Shown: positions 1 to 12,163 of the stretch, piece after piece | Layout of the letters: every line of letters starts with the position of its first letter | Numbering within the stretch: position 1 is the first letter of the stretch | NCBI GenBank assembly: GCA_023935145.1 | Contig: CM043702.1 | Span: 79,794,320-79,858,319 of the forward strand | DNA: 64,000 bases | Source: Bretschneidera sinensis | Taxonomy: Eukaryota; Streptophyta; Magnoliopsida; Brassicales; Akaniaceae | Direction of reading: 5' to 3' | The notes under the pieces: generated by a model | Database searches by the model: none | Seen by the model: only the letters and a program-made list of their open reading frames with translations | What the model was told of the DNA's origin: nothing | Position numbers and translations under genes: made by a program

Positions 1-1050
1 AGATGGGCCCACAGGTATGGGTAAGCTTGGCAATAAGTCTGCTAATATACTGAAGCCTTCCCAAAAACCTTCTAAGATCTTTCTTTGTTTTTGGTGCTTA
101 CATTTATAGAATTGTTGTCACCTTCTTTGGGTCTACCTCAACCCTTCTTTCACTGACCAAAGAAACCAAAAGATTACCAACAATGACTTCAAAAGAGCAC
201 TTTTTGGGATTCAAACGTAGCTTGCACTTCTGAATTCTATCAAAAAACTTTCACAGGGCCACCCAATGTCCTTCTCTGCTTTCAAGCTTGAAAATCATAT
301 CATTCACAAATGCCTCATCTTCCTTGTGAATCATATCATGCAACAGAGTGGTGGCCATCCTTTGATAAGTTGCCCCAACATTTTTTAGTTCAAATGGCAT
401 GACTCTGTAGAAAAATGTCCCCCACTGAGTAGTGAAGGTAGTCATTTCCTTATCTTTAAGAGCCATGATAATTTGATTATACTCAAAATAGCCATCCATA
501 TATGATAAAAGAGTATTTCCAGTAGTATTATATATTAGGGTATTTATGTGAGGTAAAGGGAAGTCATCTTTAGGGCTGGTCCGATTCAGGTCCCTATAAC
601 CCACACATACTTTGACTTCACCATCTTTCTTCGGCACTACTATCACATTTGATACACACTAAGGATACTCGAAAACCATCAAGATACCAGATTGCAACTA
701 CTTGATGATCTCTTCTTTGATCTTAACCACCTAATCGACTCTCATTCTTCTCAACTTCTGCTTGACTAGTTTAACATCTAGATTTAAAGGGATCATACGT
801 TGTACAATCCTTAGATCGATACCAAGAATATCATTATATGACCAAGCAAATACATTTTTGAACTTAAGCAAAAGTTTTATTAAATTTTCACTTTCTTTTT
901 CAGATAATGTTGAGCCAATGCAAATTTCTTATGGATTTTCATCAGTATATAGATTAATGATTCATATTTTTACCATTTTAAGTTGGTCCATGTTTTCTTT
1001 TTAATTTTCAACTAGCTCAAAAATCTCCTTTAATAAAGAGGAATCTTGGT
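1..1050 (-). pseudogene. Reverse transcriptase fragment of element A
   Basis: This region would copy element RNA into DNA inside virus-like particles. From right to left it shows the RT N-terminus with VFAWSYND- and KQKLRRMR-like residues (about 720-850). An open stretch follows at 251-646 with VPKKDGEVKVC, RDLN, FPLPHI and GATYQR. The thumb side, with GIEVDP- and RRFLGRLQYISR-like residues, lies at 1-240. The catalytic YVDD box reads FVND (299-310), so one metal-binding Asp has become Asn. Several stops interrupt the frame outside the open stretch. The order and motifs make RT certain, and the decay makes activity implausible. Confidence 0.85.
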
Positions 1051-1369
1051 TAATTTCGTTTAGGGTTTTCTCATCACATAAAGAAGACTCAAAAGTACTC
1101 AAAATCATGCATCATTTCATTCAGTTTTTTGACAAGTACATCACTAGACTAAAAAAGAGGGTCAAAGACATCATTCCCTTGCTCATCCTGGACTCTATTA
1201 CAAAAAGAGGAAGAAATGGATGCTTGTCTGGGTCCTTGACTATTGTTGGTGAACTTGTCAATTGGCCTGATCAATAAACTCGGATTGAAATCGCTTTCCT
1301 AACCTTCTCTCATCATTAGGATACCCATAGCTTCACCATCTAGGTTCTTAATCCCCACACAAGGTTATG

Positions 1370-1790
1370 ACTTGGTTCCTAGCTCTGTATTTTACTTTCT
1401 TATAGAAGGTAATAATAGTGCCCTTAGGATGTGGAGCCATGGCTTGCCCAACAACATAGTGAAGGATGTAGCATTGTCTATGATAACGAAATCAATCACT
1501 ATATCATCCATACCAAGCTTGCACCTCAAGCTCACTATCCCAACTATCATGCACTTTGTATTATTGTAGGCTCGAACCATTTGACTACTTGGCTGGAAAT
1601 CATCTAATTCAAGCCTCGAGATTCGCGTTGTCCGAAGGGATAAGATATTGAGAGCCAACCCATTTTCTACTAACACTGTGGGTAACTTTTTCTCCCGACT
1701 TTACACTATCAGATACAATGTACTGCAATGAGTTCTCCCGCATGGTGGGATATTCTTGTCACCAAAAGTTATATCCGATTCTCCCTTTTT
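1370..1790 (-). pseudogene. Retroviral-type aspartic protease fragment of element A
   Basis: This is the Pol protease that would cleave the element polyprotein. The open part (1392-1676) starts at the active-site region and ends with MLLGKPWLH, matching the family's LLGRPWIH. The family active site D-N/S-G appears here as VLVENGLALN, so Asp is replaced by Glu and the following Ser by Leu. Both changes should abolish catalysis. Upstream residues at 1690-1790 fit the usual lead-in to the protease. The minus-strand stretch 1800-2385 is the gag-protease linker (PNYNVAPP-like motif near 2340) and contains no other domain I recognise. Confidence 0.75.
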
Positions 1791-2385
1791 TGACAAGTCA
1801 AGCAATGCCAATAGATCATTAAGGAAAATGCTTGTGGGAATGTTTACTATTCCTCAAATGATCAAACACGGTCTTTTGGTGTTTTTTGGAGGACACAAAC
1901 TACCCCCAGATGGAGATACTAGTGTACAGTTTCTTTAGTTGTCTCAACACTAAGTCTTATTCCTCTTATTTCTCTTTACCTTTTTCTTTCTCTATTGTTA
2001 CTCTTTCTTCATCTCTTATTCCTCTTCTTGGGTTGTCATCTTCAAGGTGAGGTGGCTTAAAATTTTGACCACTTCAAGTCAGGTGACTCACCTCTTCTTC
2101 ATCTTCATTACTGCTATCCCACATAGTTTTTCCATTCTACTTTACTGTTGTTATCTCCTTATCACCATTGCCTTCAATGACTGAAGTGTTCTCAATCCTG
2201 ATTATGGCATTTACTATGTACTCTATGGTAACGATAGGTTTGTATTTAGGGAATTTTTTTGAGTCGTGTTTGGTTATTATGGTGATTAGGATGGAGGAGT
2301 CAAAAGTGGTGGATGATTCCTCAATCATATTCAGGAAGTTTGGTGGAGCTACATTGCAATAATTGGGCATAGGATTTTTGGCTAC

Positions 2386-3636
2386 TTAGGGTGGCTCCAA
2401 ACCATTATCAATGAGGTCTTGAATTTCATTTTTCTGTCTTTGACACCCGTCGGTATTATGGCTGATTGATTGGTGGAAGTGGCAGTATTTGGAAAGATCC
2501 TGATTTGGTGGAACTGGGTTGGGTAAAAGTCTTGTTGGTAATGAGCGAAGTTTATCTTTCTTAGTGAGCTTTACAAGATCTTTAGACAAACTTATCCCGA
2601 GAGGTGTGAAGTCATCAAGGCCTTTGCATTTTCTCTTAGTTTGACTCCTATGCTAAGTGAAGTTTTAGAACCGATTAGGCTGGTTATAGCTGTAGTTATT
2701 TGGCTAGTGGGGTCCCAAGGAGATGTCTGCCTATACACTTGATTGTACATTGTGTATTTGGGAAAATCTCACTTCACTGTTCTTGGTACCATTGCTGTTG
2801 GCAATATTATTCTTCACAAACCTTCCACCATTCTTCCGAATCTTTCCTTCAAAGATGGCATCTTTCGCTTGAGTGCTTGAGTCAAACAACTACTCGAACT
2901 TAGCAATGGTTATGGCAAACAATCTTTCAATGTACACTAATTGTAAGTTCCTTATCATGATTCTAACTTGATCTTTCTCTATAGGTCTAGAAGCCATCTT
3001 AGTTGCCTTGCTTCACCATTGAGAGATGAATTTTGAGGAAGTCTCATTGGGTTTCTGCTTGGTTATTTCTAGATCCTTGATAGTGATGTCTAGTTGGGTA
3101 TTATATGTATATTGGGTCATATCTTCCCATTCTCTTAAAGTAGTTAGCTCTTGAGAGTAATACCATTTCAATGCAGTGTCAGTAAGAGAATTGGGGAAGA
3201 GTGCAATCGATATTCAAACCTAAGAGCTTAAAAAGGATAGCATATTGTCTCAAATGGGTCTTGGGGTATCTAGACCCATCAAAGCAGTCCATATTAGGAA
3301 TTTTAAATTAGGTGGCAGAGTTTTCTTACGATGGTTACACAACCTATGATGTCAAGAAAATATCCATCCATGCCTTGGGATTTTCACAAAGAACATTGTA
3401 TATTTTAAAACTTTGCAGTAATAGTTTTCATTTCAGTTCCAACTTTCTTTTTTTTTTTTAGCTAGGAGGTATTCCTCTTAATCTTTGATAAAATCTTCCT
3501 TATCACCTCTAGAACCTTGGGACTCATTTCTAGGTACTTTTTCCTCTAAGCCATCCCATCTGTTGGCCAGATTAGCCAGTATATTGTTGATTTTCTTGAG
3601 GATCTCATTGGTGTCAACTATTTCTTCTTCTACCAT
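2386..3636 (-). pseudogene. Gag fragment of element A
   Basis: Gag would form the nucleocapsid particle. The likely start is the Met codon at 3634-3636, followed by an acidic, coiled-coil-like N-terminus (VEEEIVDTNEILKKINNILA). Mid-gag retrotransposon-gag motifs are scattered through 2940-3330 in shifting frames. The C-terminus (2386-2589) is open and contains YCHFHQSISHNTDGCQ followed by LIDNGLEPP. This is the histidine-rich CHH-type end used by Tat/Ogre Gag instead of a classical CCHC knuckle. At least several frameshifts and stops are present. Confidence 0.75.
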
Positions 3637-4434
3637 TACTTTGACACATTTGAGAGAAAAGACACATTTGAGTTTTTTATGTTGTGAATCTTTTTATAAT
3701 GCTCACTTATCCGTAGTATTACTTTAATTTTGTCAATGGGTCTCAGTTTTGCATCCAAAGGCCGACTGAATGAATTATGATGAGTAGGCATATGGAAACA
3801 AGTAAAACCTACCAAGTCTAATACAAACCCTATATAAGTTGTAAGGAGGCTCCCGTGATGGGTGTGCTTTAAATGTATTAGACAATAGGCCATTTGTTAT
3901 CCAAACAAAAAGCAAGGATGATAGGTAAGGAGGCATTATTTGACTTTGAAGGGGGTTAAATCCCGTGTCATTGGTCTATGTGAGAAATTCCAAGTCTCAG
4001 GAGATTTCGATGTAAAAGAGTGAGGATGTAAAGCTCCTTACCTTACCTAGACCAAGGTCTAGTCCTTTGTGTTTCAAGAAAATTAATCAAAATTTTAATT
4101 CAAGTATTATTATCATACACTACTAATAAAGTCAAGAACACATTTTACAATTTATATTTAAACAAAATGACACCGAATATCAGATTTAAAGTAATGCAGT
4201 AAACGTAAGTATATAAAAGAAATAAATTACTTTAACTATGAAACAAAGAAAATATTAAAACTACTTGTAAAATATCGACTAAAAATGGGAAGTAAATTAA
4301 GGTGCACGCATTTAAACTAACTTGATTAATTATGTAAGTTAAACTAGATAAATTAGGACTAATTTATTTTAAATTATATGAAATAAGCTTGAAGATTAAA
4401 TTAAATATGTTCGGCACCCATGCAGATTAATTCT

Positions 4435-4605
4435 AAGTGTGTGGGGATATGTGTGCGCATATGCAAGGTGTGTGCAAGCATGTGCACATGTGTTCTAGGT
4501 GTGTGTAAAAGTGTGCCCATGTGTGCAAGTGTGTGCAATCGTGCGCATGTTTGTATAAGTGTCATCTAGGTGTGTGCACGTACGTGCAAGTGTGTGTAAA
4601 TTTGA
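4435..4605. repeat. TGTGTGCA-rich simple-sequence block
   Basis: Imperfect repeats of GTGTGTGCA, GTGTGCAAG and GTGCACATG alternate for about 170 bp in otherwise AT-rich DNA. The alternating purine-pyrimidine pattern is the kind that can adopt left-handed DNA. It lies in the presumed LTR or leader of element A. Confidence 0.7.
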
Positions 4606-5159
4606 ATTAGATGGATTGAAACTAAACTAATTGAATTAGATAGGTTAAACTAAGTTACATTAAACTAGATAGATTTAAAAAAAAAAGATTAAACAAAGTG
4701 GATTTAACTATTACATATAGTTAATAATAGCTTAAAATAACATATCTAACTTAGGAGACATAAAATAAAAATCTTAAAGGACTAAATTAAAGGAATGAAC
4801 TTTAAAACTACCATTGACTCAAAATTACATTTATCAAAAGGAGACTACATTATAACTAGCAGCTAACTAAATAAAAAAATATAGCTAGTGATGAGAAAAT
4901 AAATGCTAAGAAACTAGTGAATACCTTCAACTAAATTTTATTATGTGAGCTAAATTAATCTAGTCTATTTTCAAGGTAGTTTAAACACATAAATCATGCT
5001 AACAATTTATTTTACAAACAAAAGAGATTTGACTAACCCTTTTTGCTAGAGAAAATTCTCATGTTTGAGGATTATCCTTGGTGATCCACATGCTCTTGTG
5101 AACTTACATAAGCTGGGAGAATGGTTTGATTGAAGATTAGAAAACTAAAACAAAAGGGT

Positions 5160-6330
5160 GGCCGAAAATGGTAAAGAACTCTCACTAGTTTTTTTTTTTT
5201 TTTTGGGTTTCACTCTTTGCTCTTCTCTTCTTCTTTTTTTTCTTCTCTTTTCTCACTTCTTTCTTTCTCTATAAACTTTCTTTTTTTTATCTCTTTTTTA
5301 GATTACTTTTCTCTTAGCTTGTATTGGTGTCTTACTTTAAAAAAAAAAAAGAGGGATATTTATAGGAGGATTAAGGGTTGTCCAAGGGATCAAAAAAAGC
5401 AAAATAAATGGGAAAGGAGAGACATGACCGGCTATGGGGAAGAGAGGGGGAAAAGCTTGTACTTTTGAGGTGAAAAGGTGGGGCTAAGAAAGGTGAGGCA
5501 TGGTAAACCAAGTAAAAAGTGAAAGTCAAGAAGCTTTTTAGATGGTTGGCCATGGGGAAGAGAAAGGGATTTTTTTAGGTGAAAAAATGAAGAAGAAATA
5601 TGTTTTCAATAAAGTAAAAAGGTAGGGAAGAAAGTACAAGTTGTGGTCGTTTCCAAAAAGAAAAAAGTGAGTGGGAAAACTTCTTTGGTGTGGCCAGCTA
5701 TAGGGAGGGAAATGGTTCAAATTTTTGTGGGATTTTGAAACATAGGAAAGTGGGAGAGCTTAAGGAAAAATTGTACAATTAACAAAGCAAAATAAAAGGA
5801 AAAAGGCTTCCATTTTGCATCTTAACATAAAAAATATTTTGGTTTTTTTAGTACTTTAGATTATGTTTTTCAAGTAGAAAATGTGTTTTTTAGGTAGAAA
5901 AAAGTGGTATTTAGCATATAGGAAAGGGTAGAAGCTAAAAAAAGTAATCCCCAATCAGTCACGCAAAAAGATGAGAAGATAAACTCCTTGTTTTTGGCAC
6001 ACACGGTTGTCCAAAGAGAGAAAAATTGCTTTTTTAAAGTGAAAAGTTCTTGTTGTCAGGTGAAAAATGCATTGTTTCTTGTGTAGAAAAGGTGGTACTT
6101 GGTATACAGGAAGGTGGGGGAACCTAAGAGGGAAATGTGAGTTCAAAAAGCAAAAAATAAAAGGAAATTTTAACCCTCCTTATACCACTTGGCCGGCCAT
6201 ATAGGGGAGAGAGAAACAATTTTTTGTTTGTAAAAAAAAGAGTTTACCTTGAGAAAAGTGAATCAATCAAAAAGTGCCAAGTGGAGGTTGAAATCAGAAA
6301 TTCACCCTTAAAAATAGGAAGTCTTCTTAA
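5160..6330. repeat. Degenerate repeats around a GGCCGGCTATAGGGGAGAG-like core
   Basis: A related core recurs near 5428, 5545, 5692 and 6190, each time followed by purine-rich sequence with GGTGAAAA or GTAGAAAA words. A second recurring phrase resembles CATAGGAAAGTGGGAGAGCTTAAG (near 5740, 5915 and 6100). Spacing is irregular, so this is an old, eroded array rather than a recent satellite. Confidence 0.5.
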
Positions 6331-6539
6331 GCATGAAATTTGGGCCGAAAGTGTTTAGGCTTAGCAAAAATCAATGGGTTTTAATGGCTTTTGGATTGGA
6401 CCAAAATCTAATTGAAGACTTTGGTCTTGAAATTGGTTGAATAAAATAAGGCCCATTAGATTGAACAAGAAGGGCATGCCATTGGTTCTACTCCTTAAAT
6501 AAATTAAAATCTCCCCTTTACCAAGTTTGAGAGCATTGA

Positions 6540-7590
6540 GATCAAAAATTCATCATAGAGTGCGAGCGGCCTGTTTGAAAATTTTGGAATGAAATTGGGT
6601 GCCTTCATTTGTCCTATAGACCACTTAGAGACTTTTAAGTCTCTAATTTTCCTCTATGGCCACTCAGAGGCAATTATGTGTCATGTATTTCTAATAACAC
6701 TATGAGAGATTGGAAGAACATAGTTCTCTCGATTGCCTTTCGGATCCATAAAATCGTTGGCTAGCTCAGTGAACAATTTGCCACGTATTTCTTTAGTAGC
6801 TAAGGTCCCAAGAAGATTCTTGAGAGCTTATTGAGTATAACTCAGCATGTGGAGGAGACCCTTCATGACTACATCTCATTATTCACTTCGACTATAGTGC
6901 AAGTAAGGGACCTTTACCAAAAAGTAGTGGTCATGGCCTTCATCAACGACCTCAAGGCCTCTAACTTCAACCACTGCCTCTCTAGAAACCCGTTGCATAC
7001 AATATCAACCCTTTTAGCCAAAGCAAATGAGTTCATAATTGTGGAAGAAGACCAAGCTTTCCATAAAAGGAGAGAAGAAGCCTTGACGAGCAAAAAAAAA
7101 GAAAGAGCATAAGAATATAAGCACAAGGGTGATCAAAAGAAATTAGGCGAAAATGATACCCGAAGGGGTAAAACAATAGGAGCTCCTTGGGGATTTGAGG
7201 CCTACACCCTTCTCAATACCTCGAGGACTGATCTCTTGATGGAAACAATAAATCAAAATATCATCCAGTGGCCTATTAAGACCAAGACATCCATTGGGAA
7301 AGAGACATGAATCGCTTTTGTCTTTTCAACAAAGACCACAACTATGACACGGATGAATAAAGAAACCTGAAAAATGAGATTGAAGGCTTTATTCAAAGAG
7401 GATACTTGAAAAAGTTTGTCAAGATAGAATCAACAAGAAGCTTGAACTGAAGAAGAAGTCTTAACCTCAGAGAAAGAAGTAGACTAAGGTAGAGCCCGAG
7501 CCGAAGAGAGAATAACAAAAGACGTTCAACCTTGGAGAAGAAGTTGGAAAACGCTCCCACAGCAAGCGTCATGAGAACTATCATTGGGGG
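6540..7590 (+). pseudogene. Gag of element B
   Basis: Capsid-forming Gag. Frame-switching translation shows PIDHLETFKSLIFLYG and IMCHVFLITL near 6610-6700 and FGSIKSL near 6740. The longest open stretch (6831-7112) carries QHVEETLHDYISLFTS and ends in VEEDQAFHKRREEA. The histidine-rich C-terminal box LFNKDHNYDTDE, then LKNEIEGFIQRGYL, lies at about 7320-7420. The phrase RTIIGG (7568-7588) marks the usual gag-protease junction. These are standard Tat-lineage Gag landmarks. Frameshifts near 6830 and 7110 and several stops show decay. Confidence 0.8.
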
Positions 7591-7599
7591 GATAACCTC

Positions 7600-8090
7600 T
7601 GGATGTGAATCCTTAAACTCTTAAAGAGCCTATGCTTGTTTTGTTAGATCAGTCGAGGGGCACACAAATAAAACATAAGTCTATGAAATCATCAGTTTTC
7701 TAGATGAGTAGCTTGAAGGAGTAAAATTTCCTTGCGATGATGCAATAGTCATGACCTTAGTCATTTAAAATTTCACTGTTGAAAGAATCTTGGTAGATAA
7801 CTGTTCATCTCAAGATATATTGTACTATGACGCTTTCAAAAGGATGAAACTATCAGAAGACCATCTTAAGCGAACACGCTACCCCTTGTACAACTTCTTG
7901 GGTGAACTGGTATATCCCAAAGGAAGCATAGGGCTTCCAGTAACAGCGAGCGTCTCACCTTATCAAACAACCATTTTGAGTACTTTTCTAGTCATAGACC
8001 TCCCCTCTTCGTAAAATGCAATCCTTAGGCAACCAGGGATGAATGCCATGAAAGCATTAGTCTCAACGTACCCCTAATTAAAAATGGCAT
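7600..8090 (+). pseudogene. Aspartic protease of element B
   Basis: Polyprotein-processing protease. The lead-in HDDAIVMTLVI (about 7735-7770) is followed by ILVDNCSSQDILYYDAF, where the family active site is D-N-G-S-S. Here Gly is replaced by Cys, next to the catalytic Asp. The flap-side motif GSIGLPVTASVSPYQT and the C-terminal NAILRQPGMNAMKAL (family: NaIlGRp.LnamkA) are clear. A TAA at 8012-8014 interrupts the domain just before that last motif. It directly follows gag and precedes RT, as expected. Confidence 0.8.
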
Positions 8091-8289
8091 AGGAAAAGTA
8101 AAGGGTAACTAAGTTGCAACCCAGACTTGTTACTTGGCCTCCCTCAAAGAAAAAGGCAAGGCAGGTGTCCATCAAATAGAAGACCTAAGAGATGACTCCA
8201 AGACTCCAAAGGAAGATCTATGGAGGCATTAGTGACAATACCCCTAAAAAGTAGTACAAATCGGTGCAAGTTTAAAGGGATAACTCTGA

Positions 8290-9260
8290 ACATGACTGAA
8301 CTTGTTCCTTAAAGAAAATCAAGATGTGTTCTCCTGGTCAGTGGTGGACATGCCAAAAACATGCTAGGAATCGACCAAAGACAATGGTGCACTGTCTAAA
8401 TGTTGACCCCAACCAGAAGCCAATCATATAGAAGAAGTGAACTTTTATAGCAAAGAGACAATAAGCGATTAATTCTCGAAGTTGGGTTCATTAGAGAAAT
8501 TGATTACCAAAGTGGCTGGCTAACGTGATAATGATAAAGAAGGCCAATGGAAAATAGAGGATTTGCATCGACTTTACTAACATAAACAAAACTTGTCCAA
8601 AAGATAGCTTCCCTCTACCAAGGATCAATTAGTTAGTAGATGCAACCTCTGGATATGAGACATTGAGCTTCATGGACATATACTATAGGTACAACCAAAT
8701 CAGGATGTATGAGCCAGATCAACCAAATATAGCCTTTGAGATAGAAAAAAATGTCTTCATTGTTACAATGTAATGCCTTTCAGATTAACAAAACATTGGG
8801 GCAACATATTAGAGGCTAGATAATAAGCTATTTAAGAACCTGATCGAAAGGAACATGGAGGTGTATGTAAATGATATGCTCGTAAAAGCACCCAAGCAGC
8901 TGACCATATAGCTAATCTAGAAGAATGTTTCTCAGTACTAAGGAACCATCAAATGAAGCTCAACACCTCGAAGTGTGCCTTTGGGGTAAAATCTAGCAAG
9001 TTCCTTGGTTTCATAGTCACTCGAAGAGGGATAGAGGCAAACCCCATAAAGATCAAGGTTGTCCTAGATATGGAAGCCCCAAGGAATGTGAAGTAAGCGC
9101 AAAATCTCACCGGTCGAATCAGAGCCCTAGGCTGAGTGATGTCCAGATCAACTGAAAAGTACCTATCTTTCTTCAAGGCGTTGAAAAAGATTCCAAATTT
9201 CAATGGACAGAGGAATGCCAAAGTCCATATGAATAGTTGAAAAGGTTTCTAAGTTTACCA
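8290..9260 (+). pseudogene. Reverse transcriptase of element B
   Basis: RNA-dependent DNA polymerase domain. Landmarks in order are ENQDVFSWSVVDMP (about 8315-8355), the RT finger motif with CIDFTNINKTCPKDSFPLP (about 8565-8620), SFMDIYYRYNQIRM (about 8665-8710) and the palm motif EVYVNDMLVK (8858-8887). The catalytic YVDD box is YVND (8864-8875), an Asp-to-Asn change. The residues after it are scattered over frames up to about 9250. Multiple stops make it non-functional. Confidence 0.8.
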
Positions 9261-9279
9261 CTCCTACTCAACAAGCCAA

Positions 9280-9930
9280 ATGAGGGGGAAAAGCTCTACT
9301 TGTATCTTGCAACACGTGAAGTTAGCTTTAGTTCTAGTAAAAGAAACGGATAGTGTGCATAAATTGATTTACTATGCTAGTCAAGTAATTTAAGATGTAG
9401 AAATGCGATACCAACACCTCGAAAAGTTGGCATTTGTCATTTTCTTATCAACTCAAAGCTACAACCGTACTTCTAGTCTTACCCCATCTGCCTATTAACA
9501 AAGCACTCACTAAAGCAAATACTTAAAAATTATGATCTATCAAGACCACTCGTAAATTGGTCCATTGAGTTTGAAGAATTTGAAATCAGATATAAACTGT
9601 GTATGGTAATCAAGGTCATGACACTTACTAATTTCATTGTCGAGTGCACCTTCCCTAAAGGAGTTGTAAGGAAGCAAAAAACCGAAGGGCAATAAGAGTT
9701 GTAGAGTTGGAAGCTCTTTGTTGATGGTTTCTCTAATGCCCTAGGGTGTGGTGCGAGTCTTATCTTGGTCAGTCCTGAAGGATTTACAATTACATACTCC
9801 CTATAATTCAACTTTAGAGTGTCAAGCAATGAAGCAGAATATGAAGCCCTCTTGGTTGAACTAAAACTAGCTTGATCTCTTATGGTAGAAGAGTTAGAAG
9901 TGTTCAATGGCTCCTAACCGGTGATAATCT
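9280..9930 (+). pseudogene. RNase H region of element B
   Basis: RNase H would remove the RNA strand during reverse transcription. The connection region reads RPLVNWSIEFEEFEIRY (about 9541-9591), matching the family's gRla.Wsv.LseFdI.Y. The RNase H core starts with WKLFVDGFSNALGCGASL (about 9709-9760), which keeps the first catalytic Asp. It continues with SSNEAEYEALLVELKLA (about 9826-9875), which keeps the catalytic Glu. Sequence from 9930 to 10280 is weakly recognisable tether with no open frame. Confidence 0.75.
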
Positions 9931-10279
9931 AAGTAACTAGAGACTACGAGGAAAAAAAGAACATGAATGATCAAGTACCTAGCTAAGATAAAGCAGTTGA
10001 TTAGCTTGTTCAAAGATATAAAATTGAACCGAGTACTGAGGTAAGAAAACGCCAAGGTTGATGCCTTAGCGCAACTTACATCTTCCAAAACCTTTGACTT
10101 ACCGAGAACTATATATGTTGAATGCTGTAGTGTCTAAGTGTAGAATAAACTGAAGTAATGGATATTGATGATGGGAAAACCTGGATGGACCCGACCGTTA
10201 AATACTTTGAGAATGGTGAGCTATTAGAATCAAGAGCGGAGGCAAGAAAGCTCTTATCTAGAGCAACTCGCTAGTGCAT

Positions 10280-11037
10280 GTTCAGAAATTACTTGCATCG
10301 GCGATCCCTCACCCAGCCCTATCTAAATTTGTAGATCACCATACAAGGTTACTATTGGCCAAGACTCCAAAAAGAAGCCTTGGACTTTGTTAAGAAATAC
10401 ATTAAGTGTCAGAAGTTCGTCCCTATTTCCCGTAAATCCATTAACTGCTATTGCCAGATCAGTATTGTTTGCAATGTAGGACGTGGACATACTCAAACCT
10501 TTTCCTTGGGCACCTAGACAACTGAAATTTCTGATTATGGCAATAGATTATTTGACCAAATGGGCAAAAGCAGAGCCACTTGTGAGGATAACAAAAAAGA
10601 AAGAAAAAGGTTTTATTTGGAAGTCAGTAGTATGTTAGTACGGAATCCAAATGGTGCTAGTGACTGACAATGAAAAGCAATTTAAAAGAGTGTAATTAAA
10701 AAGGTTTCACCAAGACCTTTGGATCAACCAATGATTCACTTTGGTTGGATACCCAAAAGCTAACAGGTATGCCGAAGTTATGAATAAAACGATATTACAC
10801 ACTTAGAAGAAATGAATCAAAGACACATAAGGGTTTTAGATTAAAGAGTTGACACATGCACTATAGGCATTCAAGACCACACCTTGGTCTTTAGTAGGCG
10901 AAACACTATTCTTTCGAGCCTTCAAGAATGAAGCTGTGGTACCGGTCGAGGTGGGAGAACCTTCCCTCAAAGTTTAAATCTTTGATTGAAACAGCAATGA
11001 CGAAGGACTAAAATCGACCTTGGACCTAATTAATGGG
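10280..11037 (+). pseudogene. Integrase of element B, first part
   Basis: Integrase would insert the cDNA into the genome. The zinc-binding N-terminus shows YYWPRLQKEALDFVKKYIKC (10351-10410). The catalytic core shows MAIDYLTKWAKAEPLVRI (first Asp, about 10538-10590) and LVTDNEKQF (second Asp, about 10655-10681). The C-terminal side is cut at 11037 by Copia-1 and resumes at 17476. The frame changes between motifs, so it is a pseudogene independent of the insertion. Confidence 0.75.
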
Positions 11038-12083
11038 TGTTGGAAATCACCTTGACAAGATGCCCAGGTGGTGATCTTCCAAACACTCAAGTCTAGAATG
11101 ACTTGCAGAAATAATTTCAGCAATCGAACATAAGAACAAAAAATCAAAGAAAGAAAGAAGACAAACAATTTGTTATCAAGGTTCGACAATGTGCCTACGT
11201 CCCCGTGAGTTCCTCCGAACTCTCTGCACTATCTCAAATGGTTCTTACAAGTTACAGCAATCCCCTTCAAGAATTTCAAGTTCTTGAAGAAACCAAGAAA
11301 AGAAGAAAGAAGATTACAATGCTCTCTCTCTATACTACTCTCTCTTCTTTACAACCAGCCTCACTATAAAGAGTCCCTCTTATGTTTATGTCTCTCACAC
11401 AATTCTCTCTTGTATTACAATTGATCTCTCACAATGTCACAAACTTGTGTGTTTTAAAACCTATGAAAAATGAGGCTAGGAAACCCCTTTTATAGCCATC
11501 CACTTCTTAGACATTCTTGTGAATCAATCTCCACCCTTTGATCATGATCTTCACTTAATCATAGCCCTTCATCACTTTTCAAGTGGTGCTGTGCATTTTG
11601 TTCTTGCACACATGCACCTAAGAGGGCCTTTATGCATGCTGCCTATGTGTGTACCATTTAGCCTGGCACCTAGATGCTCAACAGGGTGCGGTGCGGTGTA
11701 GGGCCGAGTGCCTTTGCACTCCTTCTGGGCAGTGCGCCGCTGATGGCTGAGCGGTGCGGTGTTGGCCTTATCCCAGTAGCACCTTTGCTGGACGGTGCGC
11801 CGCTAGTGGATAGATGGAGCATACCTTCTGGATGGCATGGCACTCGAGAAGGAGCAGTGTGGCGCTGGTGCACACTGATGCTACCCAGCAGTGCACACAC
11901 TCTATCAGCTTGTGTGCAGAAGTGCACACACCAGTGTGCCTAGCCTTCCCTTGCTCTAAATTGATGCACACACATGTGTGCAGTCTTCTAACTTGCTAAA
12001 ATTTAATCCTCCATCCTTGGTTCAGATTTCAACCATCTTTGAACCATGGTTGGACCTATGCAAACCTTAGATAAATACCAATA
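11038..12083 (-). repeat. Copia-1 3' LTR
   Basis: It begins TGTTGGAAATCACC and ends CCAATA on the plus strand (TG..CA with one change at the right end). It matches 16409-17475 along its length. It contains a GC-rich block at about 11660-11900, a TATA-like box read on the minus strand (near 11488-11502), and the conserved CCTACGTCCCCGTGAG leader segment near 11194. Confidence 0.93.
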
Positions 12084-12098
12084 ATCTCTACCTTTGTC
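12084..12098 (-). other. Copia-1 polypurine tract
   Basis: On the minus strand this reads GACAAAGGTAGAGAT and directly abuts the 3' LTR. It would prime plus-strand DNA synthesis. The same tract occurs in Copia-2, Copia-3 and Copia-4. Confidence 0.8.
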
Positions 12099-12163
12099 TA
12101 AGTGTTTAAACCTGAACCATTGTATAGAAAGCTTCAGGATCCAAACTCATCATGAGTCATCTA

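Larger units (their letters stand above)
1..3636 (-). mobile_element. Tat/Ogre-like Ty3 element A (partial, decayed)
   Basis: This is a minus-strand Ty3/Gypsy element read from gag at the right through protease to reverse transcriptase at the left. It runs off the left window edge, so RNase H, integrase and the 3' LTR are not visible. Gag-protease-RT order, the gag motif YCHFHQSISHNTDGC, the protease motif LLGKPWLH and the RT motif FPLPHINTLI are typical of the Tat/Ogre lineage. All reading frames carry stops or shifts, so the copy is dead. The lineage call rests on motif recognition only. Confidence 0.85.
3637..6535. other. Non-coding stretch, probably leader and 5' LTR of element A
   Basis: No coding motif is visible in this AT-rich 2.9 kb. 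It lies upstream of element A's gag on the minus strand and immediately before element B's gag on the plus strand. It contains long T or A tracts (5192-5205, 5283-5292, 5336-5350), a TG-rich block and a set of degenerate repeats, both listed separately. Ogre-type leaders and LTRs can be this long, so a 5' LTR is the likeliest content. I could not fix its ends because its partner LTR is outside the window. Confidence 0.4.

Noticed and set aside
5217..5720. Short Phe/Ser/Leu-rich open frames near the T tracts
   Set aside because: Low-complexity translations of T-rich DNA without family resemblance.
11519..12000. Overlapping open frames on both strands in the GC-rich part of the Copia-1 LTR
   Set aside because: They lie in a repetitive, GC-rich LTR segment, overlap in several frames, have no motif, and are not conserved with the partner LTR. 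Lack of stop codons in GC-rich DNA explains them.
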